From Microbulbifer elongatus (lineage in GTDB: Bacteria > Pseudomonadota > Gammaproteobacteria > Pseudomonadales > Cellvibrionaceae): a stretch of DNA of 64,000 bases. Positions 8,991 through 16,114 of this stretch are shown in pieces (the first letter of the stretch is position 1; the number at the start of each line of letters is the position of its first letter). Location of the stretch: the NCBI RefSeq assembly GCF_020524885.1, contig NZ_JAIVKJ010000002.1, forward strand, positions 930,001 through 994,000, in the 5' to 3' direction. The notes under the pieces are model-generated. The model saw only the letters and a list, made by a program, of their open reading frames with translations. It was not told the DNA's origin and made no database searches. A program made the translations under genes and the position numbers.

Positions 8991-10085
8991 TTAGAGTATT
9001 TCTCGGCACGCAGCTACCAACGCATGCATCTCTTCATCCGTACCAATGCTGATACGCAAGTACTCACTAATCCGCGGTTTGTTGAAGTAGCGGACAATGA
9101 TGTTGCGGTCGCGCAGCGCCTTGAACAGTTCTTCGGCGGAAACCTTGGGTGGCCTGGCGAAGATAAAGTTGGCGGTGGAGGGGACGATATCGAAGCCCAT
9201 TTCGCTCAGGGCGGAAACCGTGTACTCGCGGGTGGCAATAACCTTGGCGCAGTTATCGGCGAGCCACGCGCGGTCGGCAATTGCGGCCGTCGCCACTTTC
9301 TGCGCGATACCATCGATGGGGTAGGAGTTGAAGGAGTTCTTCGCCCGGTTCAGGGCCTCGATCAGGTGCGCCTGGCCCATGGCATAGCCGAGACGCAGGC
9401 CGGCGAGCGCGTGGGATTTGGACAGGGTGTGGATTACCAGCAGGTTGGGATAGCGATCGATCAGCGCGATGGCGCTGTCGCCGCCAAAGTCGATATACGC
9501 CTCGTCGATCACCACCACCCGCTCGGGGTGCATCTGCAACAGCTTTTCGATTTCTGCCAGCGGCAGGTAGCGCCCGGTCGGCGCGTTGGGGTTCGGCAGG
9601 ATTACGCCGCCGGCGCCGTCGATGGCGTAGTCCTCCACGGCGATGGAGAAGTCATCCCGCAGCGGCAGGGTGCGCGCTTCTATCTCGTAGAACTGGCAGT
9701 ACACCGGGTAAAAGCTGTAGGTGATGTCCGGGTACAGCAGCGGCTCGGGGCGCTTGAAGAAGCTGTAAAACGCGTGTGCCAGCACCTCGTCGGAGCCGTT
9801 GCCCACAAACACCTGTTCCGGCTTCAGGGAATACGCATCGGCGATGGTTTCACGCAGTTCCGTGGATTCCGGATCCGGGTATAGCCGCAGGTGGCTCGCC
9901 AGGCCTGCTTCGCCCAATACGGCCTGGGCCTTGGGGGAGGGCGGATAGGGGCTCTCGTTGGTATTGAGTTTGATCAGGCGCGCAGTGGTCTTGGGCTGCT
10001 CGCCGGGCACGTAGGGCTGGAGCTGCGCTACTGCGGGGCTCCAGAACGGGTTGTCTTGGGGCTGATCACTCGTTTGATCGCTCAT
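8991..10085 (-). CDS. hisC: Histidinol-phosphate aminotransferase
   Basis: 364 residues, standard HisC length. It is a fold-type I PLP enzyme: LNTNESPYPPSPKA at the N-terminus, VFVGNGSDEVLAHAFYSFF, LPNPNAPTGRYLP, VVIDEAYIDFGG (PLP-binding Asp), and the Schiff-base Lys in HTLSKSHALAGLRLGYA. A C-terminal Arg motif ISEYLRISIGT binds substrate carboxylate/phosphate. It catalyses histidinol-phosphate/2-oxoglutarate transamination in histidine biosynthesis. No other his gene is adjacent. Confidence 0.92.
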   Translation of the reverse strand: MSDQTSDQPQDNPFWSPAVAQLQPYVPGEQPKTTARLIKLNTNESPYPPSPKAQAVLGEAGLASHLRLYPDPESTELRETIADAYSLKPEQVFVGNGSDEVLAHAFYSFFKRPEPLLYPDITYSFYPVYCQFYEIEARTLPLRDDFSIAVEDYAIDGAGGVILPNPNAPTGRYLPLAEIEKLLQMHPERVVVIDEAYIDFGGDSAIALIDRYPNLLVIHTLSKSHALAGLRLGYAMGQAHLIEALNRAKNSFNSYPIDGIAQKVATAAIADRAWLADNCAKVIATREYTVSALSEMGFDIVPSTANFIFARPPKVSAEELFKALRDRNIIVRYFNKPRISEYLRISIGTDEEMHALVAACREIL

Positions 10086-10185
10086 GCTGTCACTCCTTGG
10101 CTGGGCTCTGGGGGTGGGTACTGACTATTCGTACTGGGGCCCAGCGGGTGGAGATTTTAAGCGCTGTGGGCGCAGACTTCGACGT

Positions 10186-11226
10186 CTATTCGCCCTGAGT
10201 GTCAAGATCGCTGTCGGCAGCCGATTTTCTTGCCCGTTTGCCACTCTTGTCTTTGCTTTCCTCGATGGCGATATCGAACAGTGCCGGGGTGCTGGCGAGA
10301 AATTCATCCAGAGGCTCCGGCTTTCGCCACAGGAAGTCTTTCGACTTCAACTCCTTGGAGACTTCCGGCTCGCCACTGAATTCGCCCATCCTGCCAATTT
10401 CCACCGCAGCGACAAAGCCGAGGAAGCTCCAGGGCAGCAGGATCGAAGCCACCAGTCGCCAGTGCGGGGCGATATTGAGTGCCAGGTAAGCGGCGCACCA
10501 CAGCATTACCGGAATTAAAATCGCCAGCACCAGAATGTTCAGCAGCGGCATTACCTGATGCATGGAGAAATTGAAGTTCAGCAGGGTGCCGAACCACTGC
10601 CAGGCGGCATAAATCAGCGCCGCAGTGGCGGCGATAGAGAGGTGCGCGAGAAAATGCGACTCGTGTTTCACCACCTTGCCGATAAACGCCCAGGCGGCGG
10701 CGTAGATCAGCAGGCCGATCACTGCGTCAGTGAGCACTTCCACCACACTGGTCCACTCGAATCTGCCGGTGCTGCCGAGGTAGGCCATCCACAGGCTGAG
10801 CCCGGCCACCAGCGCGCACAGCAAGACGGCCACAAGCGGCGTTGCCAGGCGGTCGAACACGGTTTCCGCAGAGTGCAGTGGAATCGCCGCGGGTACACTC
10901 ATGTCGGTGTCGATAAAGCGCAGGCGGCTCTTACCAATCTGCACTTCGTCACCACTTTCGATCAGGTGCTCGCGGATATTGGTGGGCTTAACCGACTTGT
11001 CGCGAAAATTGCGCATCAGGCGCATGCCATTGAGGCTGTCCAGGTCGCGCAGGACATAGCAGCCATCCTCATCGCGCACGACTTCTGCGTGCACCGCATC
11101 CACGTGTGGATCTTCCACCATCACCGCGTTGTCGTAACAGCGGCCGATAGTGGCGCGCTCACCGTCCATGCGGTGGCGGGCGCCCACCCGGTGGGCACGA
11201 TTGATTTCTTCGATAATCAGTGCCAT
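10186..11226 (-). CDS. FHA-domain membrane protein
   Basis: 346 residues from ATG at 11226 (MALIIEEINRAHRVGARHR). An N-terminal FHA domain (~1-105) has the phosphothreonine-binding features GERATIGRCYDNAVMVEDPHVDAVHAEV and LRDLDSLNGMRLM. Five to six hydrophobic helices (~125-300) follow, then a charged cytoplasmic tail ending KSGKRARKSAADSDLDTQGE. The start overlaps the end of the upstream protease gene by 10 bases, so the two are translationally coupled. With two Hanks-type kinases and another FHA protein at 23-30 kb, it is a plausible phospho-reader, but no direct link is visible. Confidence 0.8.
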   Translation of the reverse strand: MALIIEEINRAHRVGARHRMDGERATIGRCYDNAVMVEDPHVDAVHAEVVRDEDGCYVLRDLDSLNGMRLMRNFRDKSVKPTNIREHLIESGDEVQIGKSRLRFIDTDMSVPAAIPLHSAETVFDRLATPLVAVLLCALVAGLSLWMAYLGSTGRFEWTSVVEVLTDAVIGLLIYAAAWAFIGKVVKHESHFLAHLSIAATAALIYAAWQWFGTLLNFNFSMHQVMPLLNILVLAILIPVMLWCAAYLALNIAPHWRLVASILLPWSFLGFVAAVEIGRMGEFSGEPEVSKELKSKDFLWRKPEPLDEFLASTPALFDIAIEESKDKSGKRARKSAADSDLDTQGE

Positions 11227-12605
11227 TGGATTTCGCTCGCAAACTTCTCGGTAAAGGCGGTGGCGGATTCCTTGGTGAAGCCCGACAAGGTGAAGTGGCT
11301 CACCAGGGCGCGGTTGTCCTGGTCCACGGTGAGGCTGACGTAAAACACATCGTACAGCTCCGGGAAATCCTTGTAGCGGCGCACGCAATAGGAGGTGCGG
11401 GCAATGACCGGCTCACGATTGCCGTTGGCCTTGGGTGGCTTCTGCTCGTCGGCAGGCTCAGACTGCTTGTCAGTATCGCCGTTGCCATTTTCATCGCCGC
11501 TTCCATCGCCGTTTCCATCACCGTTTCGAGGATGGCTGGTGAACCGCTGCTTGCAATTGAAATCGGTGACATCGTCCTCACCGGCGCTGTTGCCCGGGAA
11601 GAAGCCGCTCATATTCTCCTCGTAGGCGGCATAGAAGCGCGACGAGCGCAGGTCTTCTTCCCCTTCCAGCCAGAAGAATTCGTACTCCACTCGCCCGGTA
11701 TCAAACTCTTCCGACAGGTACACCACATCCTGCCCGGTGCAGCCCTTCGCTACCTGCTTGATAGGCTCATCGTCATCTTCGGTGGTATTACCCCAGCACT
11801 GGATGGATGGGACTATCTCGCCGACCACCATGGCCTCTCCCAGCGGGCGCAGCTGCCAGTCTGCCTTTAGTACCTCGTCAATAATACGCTGCTGGTTCTT
11901 GTGTAGCTGGCGATTGATAACAGGCTGCAGCTCCAGCGCGCCATTCTCGGCGCTTGAATCTTTCTTGTAGTCCAGCAGTAGCGCCACCAGTTTGTTTACC
12001 GGCACCAGGAAGCTGATTTGGTTGCCCGCAGTGGCCACATTGATACCCACCACCTCGCCGCGGCGGTTGATTACCGGGCCACCACTCATGCCGGGGTTGA
12101 TGGAGCCCGAAAAATGAATGCGGTCGTAAAAACTGCCGCTGGCGATACCGTTGTAGGTGCCGGGCACAATGGTCATGCCGAGGTCGAGGGGGTTGCCCAT
12201 GGAGACAATGGTCTCCCCCTTGCTCGGAGATGTTGATGCCAGACGCAGGTAATCACTACCGGGCTCGCCTTTTTGGCGCAGGATCGCGAGGTCGTTGATC
12301 ACGTCCACGTCCAGCAGCTCCAGATCGCCTTCTTTACCGTCTACGGAAAGATATTTCAGTGCGAATTTTTCCGGGTCGTGCACCGCCTGCGACACCACAT
12401 GGTAATTGGTGGCAATCAGGCCATCGGTGGAAATCTGGAAACCGGAGCCCAGTCCCGACTTGGAATTGGACGACAGCTCGATCAGGCGGATCTGATACAG
12501 GCTCCCGCGGTAATCGCTGTACAGCTGCTCGTAACTCTGGGACAGGGCGACGCTGGCGCAGCTCAACAACAGCAGGGCGATCAGGCCCGTAAAAGGTTTC
12601 AACAT
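11217..12605 (-). CDS. Secreted trypsin-like (S1/DegP-type) serine protease
   Basis: 462 residues from ATG at 12605, chosen because the signal peptide MLKPFTGLIALLLLSCASVALS begins there; the in-frame extension further 5' reads through direct repeats. The catalytic triad is visible: His in ATNYHVV, Asp in INDLAIL, Ser in INPGMSGGPV. The protease domain covers roughly 30-220. The rest (220-462) has a GDGNGDGSGDENGNGD acidic, repeat-like linker and Cys residues and no known domain. No PDZ domain is seen. The gene overlaps the FHA-protein gene by 10 bases. It is probably periplasmic or surface-attached; the substrate is unknown. Confidence 0.85.
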   Translation of the reverse strand: MLKPFTGLIALLLLSCASVALSQSYEQLYSDYRGSLYQIRLIELSSNSKSGLGSGFQISTDGLIATNYHVVSQAVHDPEKFALKYLSVDGKEGDLELLDVDVINDLAILRQKGEPGSDYLRLASTSPSKGETIVSMGNPLDLGMTIVPGTYNGIASGSFYDRIHFSGSINPGMSGGPVINRRGEVVGINVATAGNQISFLVPVNKLVALLLDYKKDSSAENGALELQPVINRQLHKNQQRIIDEVLKADWQLRPLGEAMVVGEIVPSIQCWGNTTEDDDEPIKQVAKGCTGQDVVYLSEEFDTGRVEYEFFWLEGEEDLRSSRFYAAYEENMSGFFPGNSAGEDDVTDFNCKQRFTSHPRNGDGNGDGSGDENGNGDTDKQSEPADEQKPPKANGNREPVIARTSYCVRRYKDFPELYDVFYVSLTVDQDNRALVSHFTLSGFTKESATAFTEKFASEIQWH

Positions 12606-12669
12606 CGTGTAGTTGGCACTGATTAATTTGTGGGCGAAATGACGCTCGATGTTACGGGATACCCACTGA

Positions 12670-12717
12670 CGCAACAATAGGCGTAACGATAGGTGCAACA
12701 ACAGGCGCAACACGCGC
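12670..12717. repeat. Four tandem 12-bp repeats upstream of the protease gene
   Basis: Units CGCAACAATAGG, CGTAACGATAGG, TGCAACAACAGG and CGCAACACGCGC follow each other without gaps. They end 65 bases upstream of the protease ATG on its promoter side. They could be regulator iterons or simple slippage products. Confidence 0.65.
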
Positions 12718-12807
12718 GGGCACTCCGACAATAATAGAAAGCCCGGTGGTTAAGTGTAGTGAATCTCGACGCCTGCGTTCGCAGGAACCGGCACTCAATC
12801 CCTCCCG

Positions 12808-12844
12808 TGTAATCGCGTGTAATGGCGTGTGATCGACCTGTAAT
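12808..12844. repeat. Four direct TGTRAT repeats at one-helical-turn spacing
   Basis: TGTAAT at 12808, TGTAAT at 12818, TGTGAT at 12828 and TGTAAT at 12839 are spaced 10, 10 and 11 bases apart, so all lie on one face of the helix. They sit at the 5' side of the candidate ncRNA and about 200 bases upstream of the protease gene. This arrangement resembles a cooperative activator site. Confidence 0.55.
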
Positions 12845-13251
12845 GACGAAATCCGTAAATTGCACTTCAAGGTTGAAGGGGACGCGATGCCCGGCCATCA
12901 CAGGAGCCGCGGTAAGGTGGATTGCAGACACCCCGGTACCGGTGACCATCACGGAAGGTGGAACAAGGAAAGCGACGGAACTGCTTTCCGCACCGGATCG
13001 GTACCGCGACTCTCAGCCAACTAGCCAATGGATTGGCAGCCGCGATTTTCCACAGTAGCCCTTTGGGGCTAAATACGGAAAAGCGCGGCAACTCAGGAAG
13101 ACTTCGGCGCAAGCTGAACCGTCAGGCCGGCCCGGTAACCACAGAGCCTAGGAAGCCGGGATTGTGGAAGGGCCTGACAGAGGCACGGATGCCTCATTTC
13201 GCTCTTGATAGTGTTGTTGTAACCGTAGATGGCTGGGACCATCTGATTATC

Positions 13252-13286
13252 ACCGGCAGTAAGCTTGCTTACTGCCGGTTTTTTTT
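13252..13286 (+). terminator. Rho-independent terminator (plus strand)
   Basis: A 13-bp inverted repeat (ACCGGCAGTAAGC, TT, complement) is followed by eight T at 13279-13286. On the minus strand there is no T-run, so it serves a plus-strand transcript, although no plus-strand gene precedes it. Confidence 0.85.
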
Positions 13287-13342
13287 GCCTCCATTTCCCT
13301 CTCCCCCATTAGTTCGCCGCCCACTTCGTGTGCCTGCGCAAC

Positions 13343-13371
13343 AGAACAGAGCCGCGTAGCGGCTCTGTTCT
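13343..13371 (-). terminator. Hairpin ending the peptide minigene array
   Basis: AGAACAGAGCCGC (13343-13355), loop GTA, exact complement (13359-13371). It lies nine bases past the stop codon of the last minigene. The following T-tract is poor on either strand, so it may be a 3'-end stabiliser as much as a terminator. Confidence 0.6.
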
Positions 13372-13379
13372 TACATCGT

Positions 13380-13436
13380 TTATTGCGGCTCGATCTTGGC
13401 GTCTGGCCCGGCGTGGATATCGGTCTGGTTCTGCAT
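13380..13436 (-). CDS. Short peptide P20 (type A, last of array)
   Basis: Encodes MQNQTDIHAGPDAKIEPQ. It is followed by a different hairpin (13343-13371) in place of the GC hairpin that separates the other units, consistent with the end of the array. Confidence 0.82.
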   Translation of the reverse strand: MQNQTDIHAGPDAKIEPQ

Positions 13437-13527
13437 GGTGCATCTCCCTTTTGTGGTTGAGGTTGAAAACGGGCCGCGCTTTGGGTGATTTGCACTTAAG
13501 GTTGCGGCCCGGGTTTTGCCGGCCGGT

Positions 13528-13584
13528 TTATTGCGGCTCGAGTTCGGCTTCCGGCCCTGCGTGGATATCGGTCTGGTTCTGCAT
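13528..13584 (-). CDS. Short peptide P19 (type A)
   Basis: Encodes MQNQTDIHAGPEAELEPQ, with ribosome-binding site GGAGATGCACC and a GC hairpin downstream. Confidence 0.82.
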   Translation of the reverse strand: MQNQTDIHAGPEAELEPQ

Positions 13585-13676
13585 GGTGCATCTCCTTTCT
13601 TGTAGTTGAGATTAAAAACGGGCCGCGCTTTGGGCGGTTGGCACGCAATGGTGTGGCCCGGGTTTTGCTGGCCGGT

Positions 13677-13733
13677 TTATTCCGGCTCGAGCTGGGCGTT
13701 TGGCCCGGCGTGGATATCGGTCTGGTTCTACAT
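13677..13733 (-). pseudogene. Short peptide P18, inactivated by an amber codon
   Basis: Codon 2 is TAG where all other copies have CAG or CAA. Beyond it the frame is intact and would give NQTDIHAGPNAQLEPE, with the normal ribosome-binding site and hairpin. It is either a recent dead copy, a read-through copy or a sequencing error. Confidence 0.75.
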
Positions 13734-13825
13734 GGTGCATCTCCTTACTTGTAGTTGAGATTAAAAGCCGGCCGCGCTTTGGGTGGCTTGCACGCAATTG
13801 CGCGGCCCGGGTTTTGCTGGCCGGT

Positions 13826-13882
13826 TTATAGCGGGTCGATCTGGGCGGTTGGCCCTGCCTGGATATCGGTCTGGTTCTGCAT
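13826..13882 (-). CDS. Short peptide P17 (type A)
   Basis: Encodes MQNQTDIQAGPTAQIDPL. Gln8 is shared with the type-B peptides while the tail is type A. Confidence 0.82.
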   Translation of the reverse strand: MQNQTDIQAGPTAQIDPL

Positions 13883-13974
13883 GGTGCATCTCCTTTCTTG
13901 TAGTTGAGATTAAAAACGGGCCGCACTTTGGGTGGCTTGCACGCAATAGCGCGGCCCGGGTTTTGCTGGCCGGT

Positions 13975-14031
13975 TTATAGCGGCTCGACTTGTGCATCCG
14001 GCCCGGCTTTGACATCGGTCTGGTTCTGCAT
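13975..14031 (-). CDS. Short peptide P16 (type A)
   Basis: Encodes MQNQTDVKAGPDAQVEPL, differing from P15 at residues 7 and 16 only. Confidence 0.82.
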   Translation of the reverse strand: MQNQTDVKAGPDAQVEPL

Positions 14032-14122
14032 GGTGCATCTCCTTTTTGTGGTTGAGTCCAAAAGCGGGCCGCGCTGTGGGTGGCTTGCACTCAATGGCGC
14101 GGCCCGGGTTGTGCTGGCCGGT

Positions 14123-14179
14123 TTATAGAGGATCGACTTGTGCATCCGGCCCGGCTTTGATATCGGTCTGGTTCTGCAT
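14123..14179 (-). CDS. Short peptide P15 (type A)
   Basis: Encodes MQNQTDIKAGPDAQVDPL. With P16 it forms a closely related pair (Lys8, DAQV tail), suggesting recent duplication. Confidence 0.82.
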   Translation of the reverse strand: MQNQTDIKAGPDAQVDPL

Positions 14180-14270
14180 GGTGCATCTCCTTTTTGTGCT
14201 TGAGATTAAAAACGGGCCGCGCTTTGGGTGGTTTGCACGCAATGGCGCGGCCCCGGTTTTGCTGGCCGGT

Positions 14271-14327
14271 TTATATCGGCTCGTACTCGGCGTCTGGCCC
14301 GGCGTGGATATCGGTCTGGTTCTGCAT
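14271..14327 (-). CDS. Short peptide P14 (type A)
   Basis: Encodes MQNQTDIHAGPDAEYEPI. It is the only type-A copy ending in Ile. Confidence 0.82.
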   Translation of the reverse strand: MQNQTDIHAGPDAEYEPI

Positions 14328-14419
14328 GGTGCATCTCCTTTCTGTGGCTGAGGTTGAAAACGGGCCGCGCTTTGGGTGGCTTGCACGCAATGGCGCGGCC
14401 CGGGGTTTTACTGGCCGGT

Positions 14420-14476
14420 TTATTCCGGCTCGATCCTGGCGTTTGGCCCGGCGTGGATGTCGGTCTGGTTCTGCAT
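14420..14476 (-). CDS. Short peptide P13 (type A)
   Basis: Encodes MQNQTDIHAGPNARIEPE, with ribosome-binding site GGAGATGCACC. It differs from P1 at residues 15 and 18. Confidence 0.82.
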   Translation of the reverse strand: MQNQTDIHAGPNARIEPE

Positions 14477-14566
14477 GGTGCATCTCCTTTTTGTGGTTAA
14501 AGTTGAAAACGGGCCGTGCATTGGTGATTTGCACGCAATGGCGTGGCCCGGGTTGCGCTGGCCGGT

Positions 14567-14623
14567 TTATAGCGGTTCGACTTCGGCTTCCGGCCCGGCT
14601 TTGATATCGGTCTGGTTCTGCAT
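14567..14623 (-). CDS. Short peptide P12 (type A)
   Basis: Encodes MQNQTDIKAGPEAEVEPL. The downstream hairpin has paired changes (GGGCCGTGC against GCGTGGCCC) that keep the stem through G-U pairs. Confidence 0.82.
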   Translation of the reverse strand: MQNQTDIKAGPEAEVEPL

Positions 14624-14649
14624 GGTGCATCTCCTGGTGGTTGAGGCTG

Positions 14650-14706
14650 CTATCTCGGAATTACCGCTATTCTTGGCCCGGTCTGGATATCGGTCTGATT
14701 CTGCAT
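14650..14706 (-). CDS. Short peptide P11 (type B)
   Basis: Encodes MQNQTDIQTGPRIAVIPR and ends in TAG, while the others end in TAA. Thr9 replaces Ala9. Only 26 bases separate it from the P12 start, so it lacks a hairpin and its unit is just 83 bp. Confidence 0.75.
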   Translation of the reverse strand: MQNQTDIQTGPRIAVIPR

Positions 14707-14797
14707 GGTGCATCTCCTCTCTGTAGTTACGATTGAAATCGGGCCGCGCTGTGGGTGGTGTGCACGCAATGGCGCGGCCCGGGTTTTGCTGGCCGGT

Positions 14798-14854
14798 TTA
14801 TTCCGGACGGATGATTACCATTGGCCCGGCCTGGATATCGGTCTGCTGTTGCAT
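14798..14854 (-). CDS. Short peptide P10 (type B)
   Basis: Encodes MQQQTDIQAGPMVIIRPE, with ribosome-binding site GGAGCAATCCC as for P8. The downstream spacer returns to the type-A GC hairpin. Confidence 0.78.
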   Translation of the reverse strand: MQQQTDIQAGPMVIIRPE

Positions 14855-14924
14855 GGGATTGCTCCTGTTGGTGTGGATGAAAAACTGGCGGCATGGTGCC
14901 CGCCAGCGGTTGGCGCATGCCTAG

Positions 14925-14981
14925 TTATTGCGGTTCAACGATCACTCTTGGCCCGGCTTGGGTGTCTTTTTGGCTCTGCAT
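14925..14981 (-). CDS. Short peptide P9 (type B)
   Basis: Encodes MQSQKDTQAGPRVIVEPQ, with ribosome-binding site GAGGAGTTAGGCA. This is the most diverged start (Ser3, Lys5, Thr7), but Gln2, Gln4, Asp6, Gly10, Pro11 and Pro17 and the length of 18 are kept. Confidence 0.75.
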   Translation of the reverse strand: MQSQKDTQAGPRVIVEPQ

Positions 14982-15052
14982 TGCCTAACTCCTCGTTCTC
15001 AAATTTTGGAAAGGCTGTTAGTTGGCTTCACTTTCCTAGTAAATAAATCGGA

Positions 15053-15109
15053 TTAATCCGGAATAATGATTATGCGCGGCCCGGCCTGGATATCGGTCTG
15101 CTGTTGCAT
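15053..15109 (-). CDS. Short peptide P8 (type B)
   Basis: Encodes MQQQTDIQAGPRIIIIPD, with ribosome-binding site GGAGCAATCCC. The four-Ile run makes a strongly hydrophobic tail, unlike the polar type-A tails. Confidence 0.78.
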   Translation of the reverse strand: MQQQTDIQAGPRIIIIPD

Positions 15110-15181
15110 GGGATTGCTCCTTATTGGTTGAAGGTAAAAAGCTGGCGGCATGGTGCCCGCCAGTGGCTGGTGAATACCGGG

Positions 15182-15238
15182 TTATAGCGGCTCGATCTGG
15201 GCTTGTGGCCCGGCGTGGATGTCGGTCTGGTTCTGCAT
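15182..15238 (-). CDS. Short peptide P7 (type A)
   Basis: Encodes MQNQTDIHAGPQAQIEPL. It is followed by a type-B style hairpin (CTGGCGG...CGCCAG), so the unit boundary between the two types lies here. Confidence 0.82.
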   Translation of the reverse strand: MQNQTDIHAGPQAQIEPL

Positions 15239-15329
15239 GGTGCATCTCCTTTTTGTGGTTGAGTCTAAAAGCGGGCCGCGCTTTGGGTGGTTGGCACGCA
15301 ATGGCGCGGCCCGGCTTTTGCCGGCCGGT

Positions 15330-15386
15330 TTATTCCGGCTCGAATCGGGCGTCTGGCCCGGCGTGGATATCGGTCTGGTTCTGCAT
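15330..15386 (-). CDS. Short peptide P6 (type A)
   Basis: Encodes MQNQTDIHAGPDARFEPE. The spacer before ATG reads GGAGATGCGTA, so the common out-of-frame upstream ATG remains but the spacing is unchanged. Confidence 0.82.
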   Translation of the reverse strand: MQNQTDIHAGPDARFEPE

Positions 15387-15476
15387 TACGCATCTCCTTT
15401 TTTGGTTACAATTAAAAACGGGCCGCGCTCTGGGTGGTTTGTACGCAATGGTTCGGCCCGGGTTTTGCTGGCCGGT

Positions 15477-15533
15477 TTACAGTGGCTCGTACTGGGCTTC
15501 TGGGCCGGCGTGGATATCGGTCTGGTTTTGCAT
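15477..15533 (-). CDS. Short peptide P5 (type A)
   Basis: Encodes MQNQTDIHAGPEAQYEPL. Several invariant residues use alternative codons here (CAA for Gln2, GGC for Gly10, CCA for Pro17), which is good evidence that the 18-codon frame is translated. Confidence 0.82.
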   Translation of the reverse strand: MQNQTDIHAGPEAQYEPL

Positions 15534-15624
15534 GGTGCATCTCGCTTTTGTGGTTGAGGTTGAAAACGAGCCGCGCTTTGGGTGATTTGCACTTAAGGCC
15601 GCGGCCCGGGTTTTGCCGGCCGGT

Positions 15625-15681
15625 TTATAGCGGGTCGTACTCTGCATCCGGCCCGGCTTTGACATCAGTTTGGGTCTGCAT
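15625..15681 (-). CDS. Short peptide P4 (type A)
   Basis: Encodes MQTQTDVKAGPDAEYDPL, with ribosome-binding site GGAGACACATC. Thr3, Val7 and Lys8 deviate from the commonest type-A start. Confidence 0.8.
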   Translation of the reverse strand: MQTQTDVKAGPDAEYDPL

Positions 15682-15819
15682 GATGTGTCTCCTTGGGTGG
15701 TTGTTGATGGGAAGTAAGAAATAAGTACACACCCATTGAGTGAGCTTGGTAGTTGGCACGGATTTCAATCTAAGGGTGTCCACTTCTCTTCCTCACTTCT
15801 CTTCCTATCTTTTCGATGT

Positions 15820-15876
15820 TTATCGAGGATCGGTTCGTATCATTGGCCCGGCTTGGATATCGGTCTGCGTCTGCAT
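15820..15876 (-). CDS. Short peptide P3 (type B)
   Basis: Encodes MQTQTDIQAGPMIRTDPR. The common start and AGP are kept, but the tail lacks the Ala13 and Glu16 of type A and ends in Arg. The following spacer is unusually long (195-bp unit) and has no type-A hairpin. Confidence 0.78.
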   Translation of the reverse strand: MQTQTDIQAGPMIRTDPR

Positions 15877-15967
15877 GATGTATCTCCTCTCTGTAGTTAC
15901 GATTGAAATCGGACCGCGCTTTGGGCGGTTGGCACGCAATGGCGCGGCCCGGGCTGTGCTGGCCGGT

Positions 15968-16024
15968 TTATAGCGGCTCGAGCTGGGCGTCTGGCCCGGC
16001 GTGGATATCGGTCTGGTTCTGCAT
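15968..16024 (-). CDS. Short peptide P2 (type A)
   Basis: Encodes MQNQTDIHAGPDAQLEPL, with ribosome-binding site GGGAGATGCACC. It differs from P1 at residues 12, 14 and 18 only. The P1/P2 spacer holds the GC hairpin at 16057-16098. Confidence 0.82.
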   Translation of the reverse strand: MQNQTDIHAGPDAQLEPL

Positions 16025-16114
16025 GGTGCATCTCCCTTTTGTGGGTGAGTTGAAAACGGGCCGCACTTTGGGTGGCTTGCACTCAGTGGCGCGGCCCGGG
16101 TTTTGCTGGCCGGT

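Larger units (their letters stand above)
12780..13286 (+). ncRNA. Candidate structured non-coding RNA ending in a strong terminator
   Basis: There is no gene between the protease start and the peptide array, yet a near-perfect rho-independent terminator points along the plus strand at 13252-13286. Complementary blocks upstream include GGAAAGC/GCTTTCC (12967-12989), AGCCC/GGGCT (13057-13070), an 8-bp GTCAGGCC/GGCCTGAC long-range pair (13121-13178) and GATGG/CCATC (13228-13243). CCCGG/CCGGG and CCACA/TGTGG cross each other (13131-13168) and would form a pseudoknot. Nine A(N)GGA motifs occur, which is suggestive of but not diagnostic for a CsrB/RsmZ-like sponge. RNase P, tmRNA, 6S and SRP RNA signatures were not found. 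The 5' end is unknown. Confidence 0.4.

Noticed and set aside
12780..13286. RNase P RNA, tmRNA, 6S or SRP RNA
   Set aside because: The hallmark conserved segments of these RNAs were looked for by eye and not found on either strand.
12958..13359. 133-codon plus-strand ORF
   Set aside because: It runs straight through the strong terminator at 13252-13286, has no ribosome-binding site and no family resemblance.
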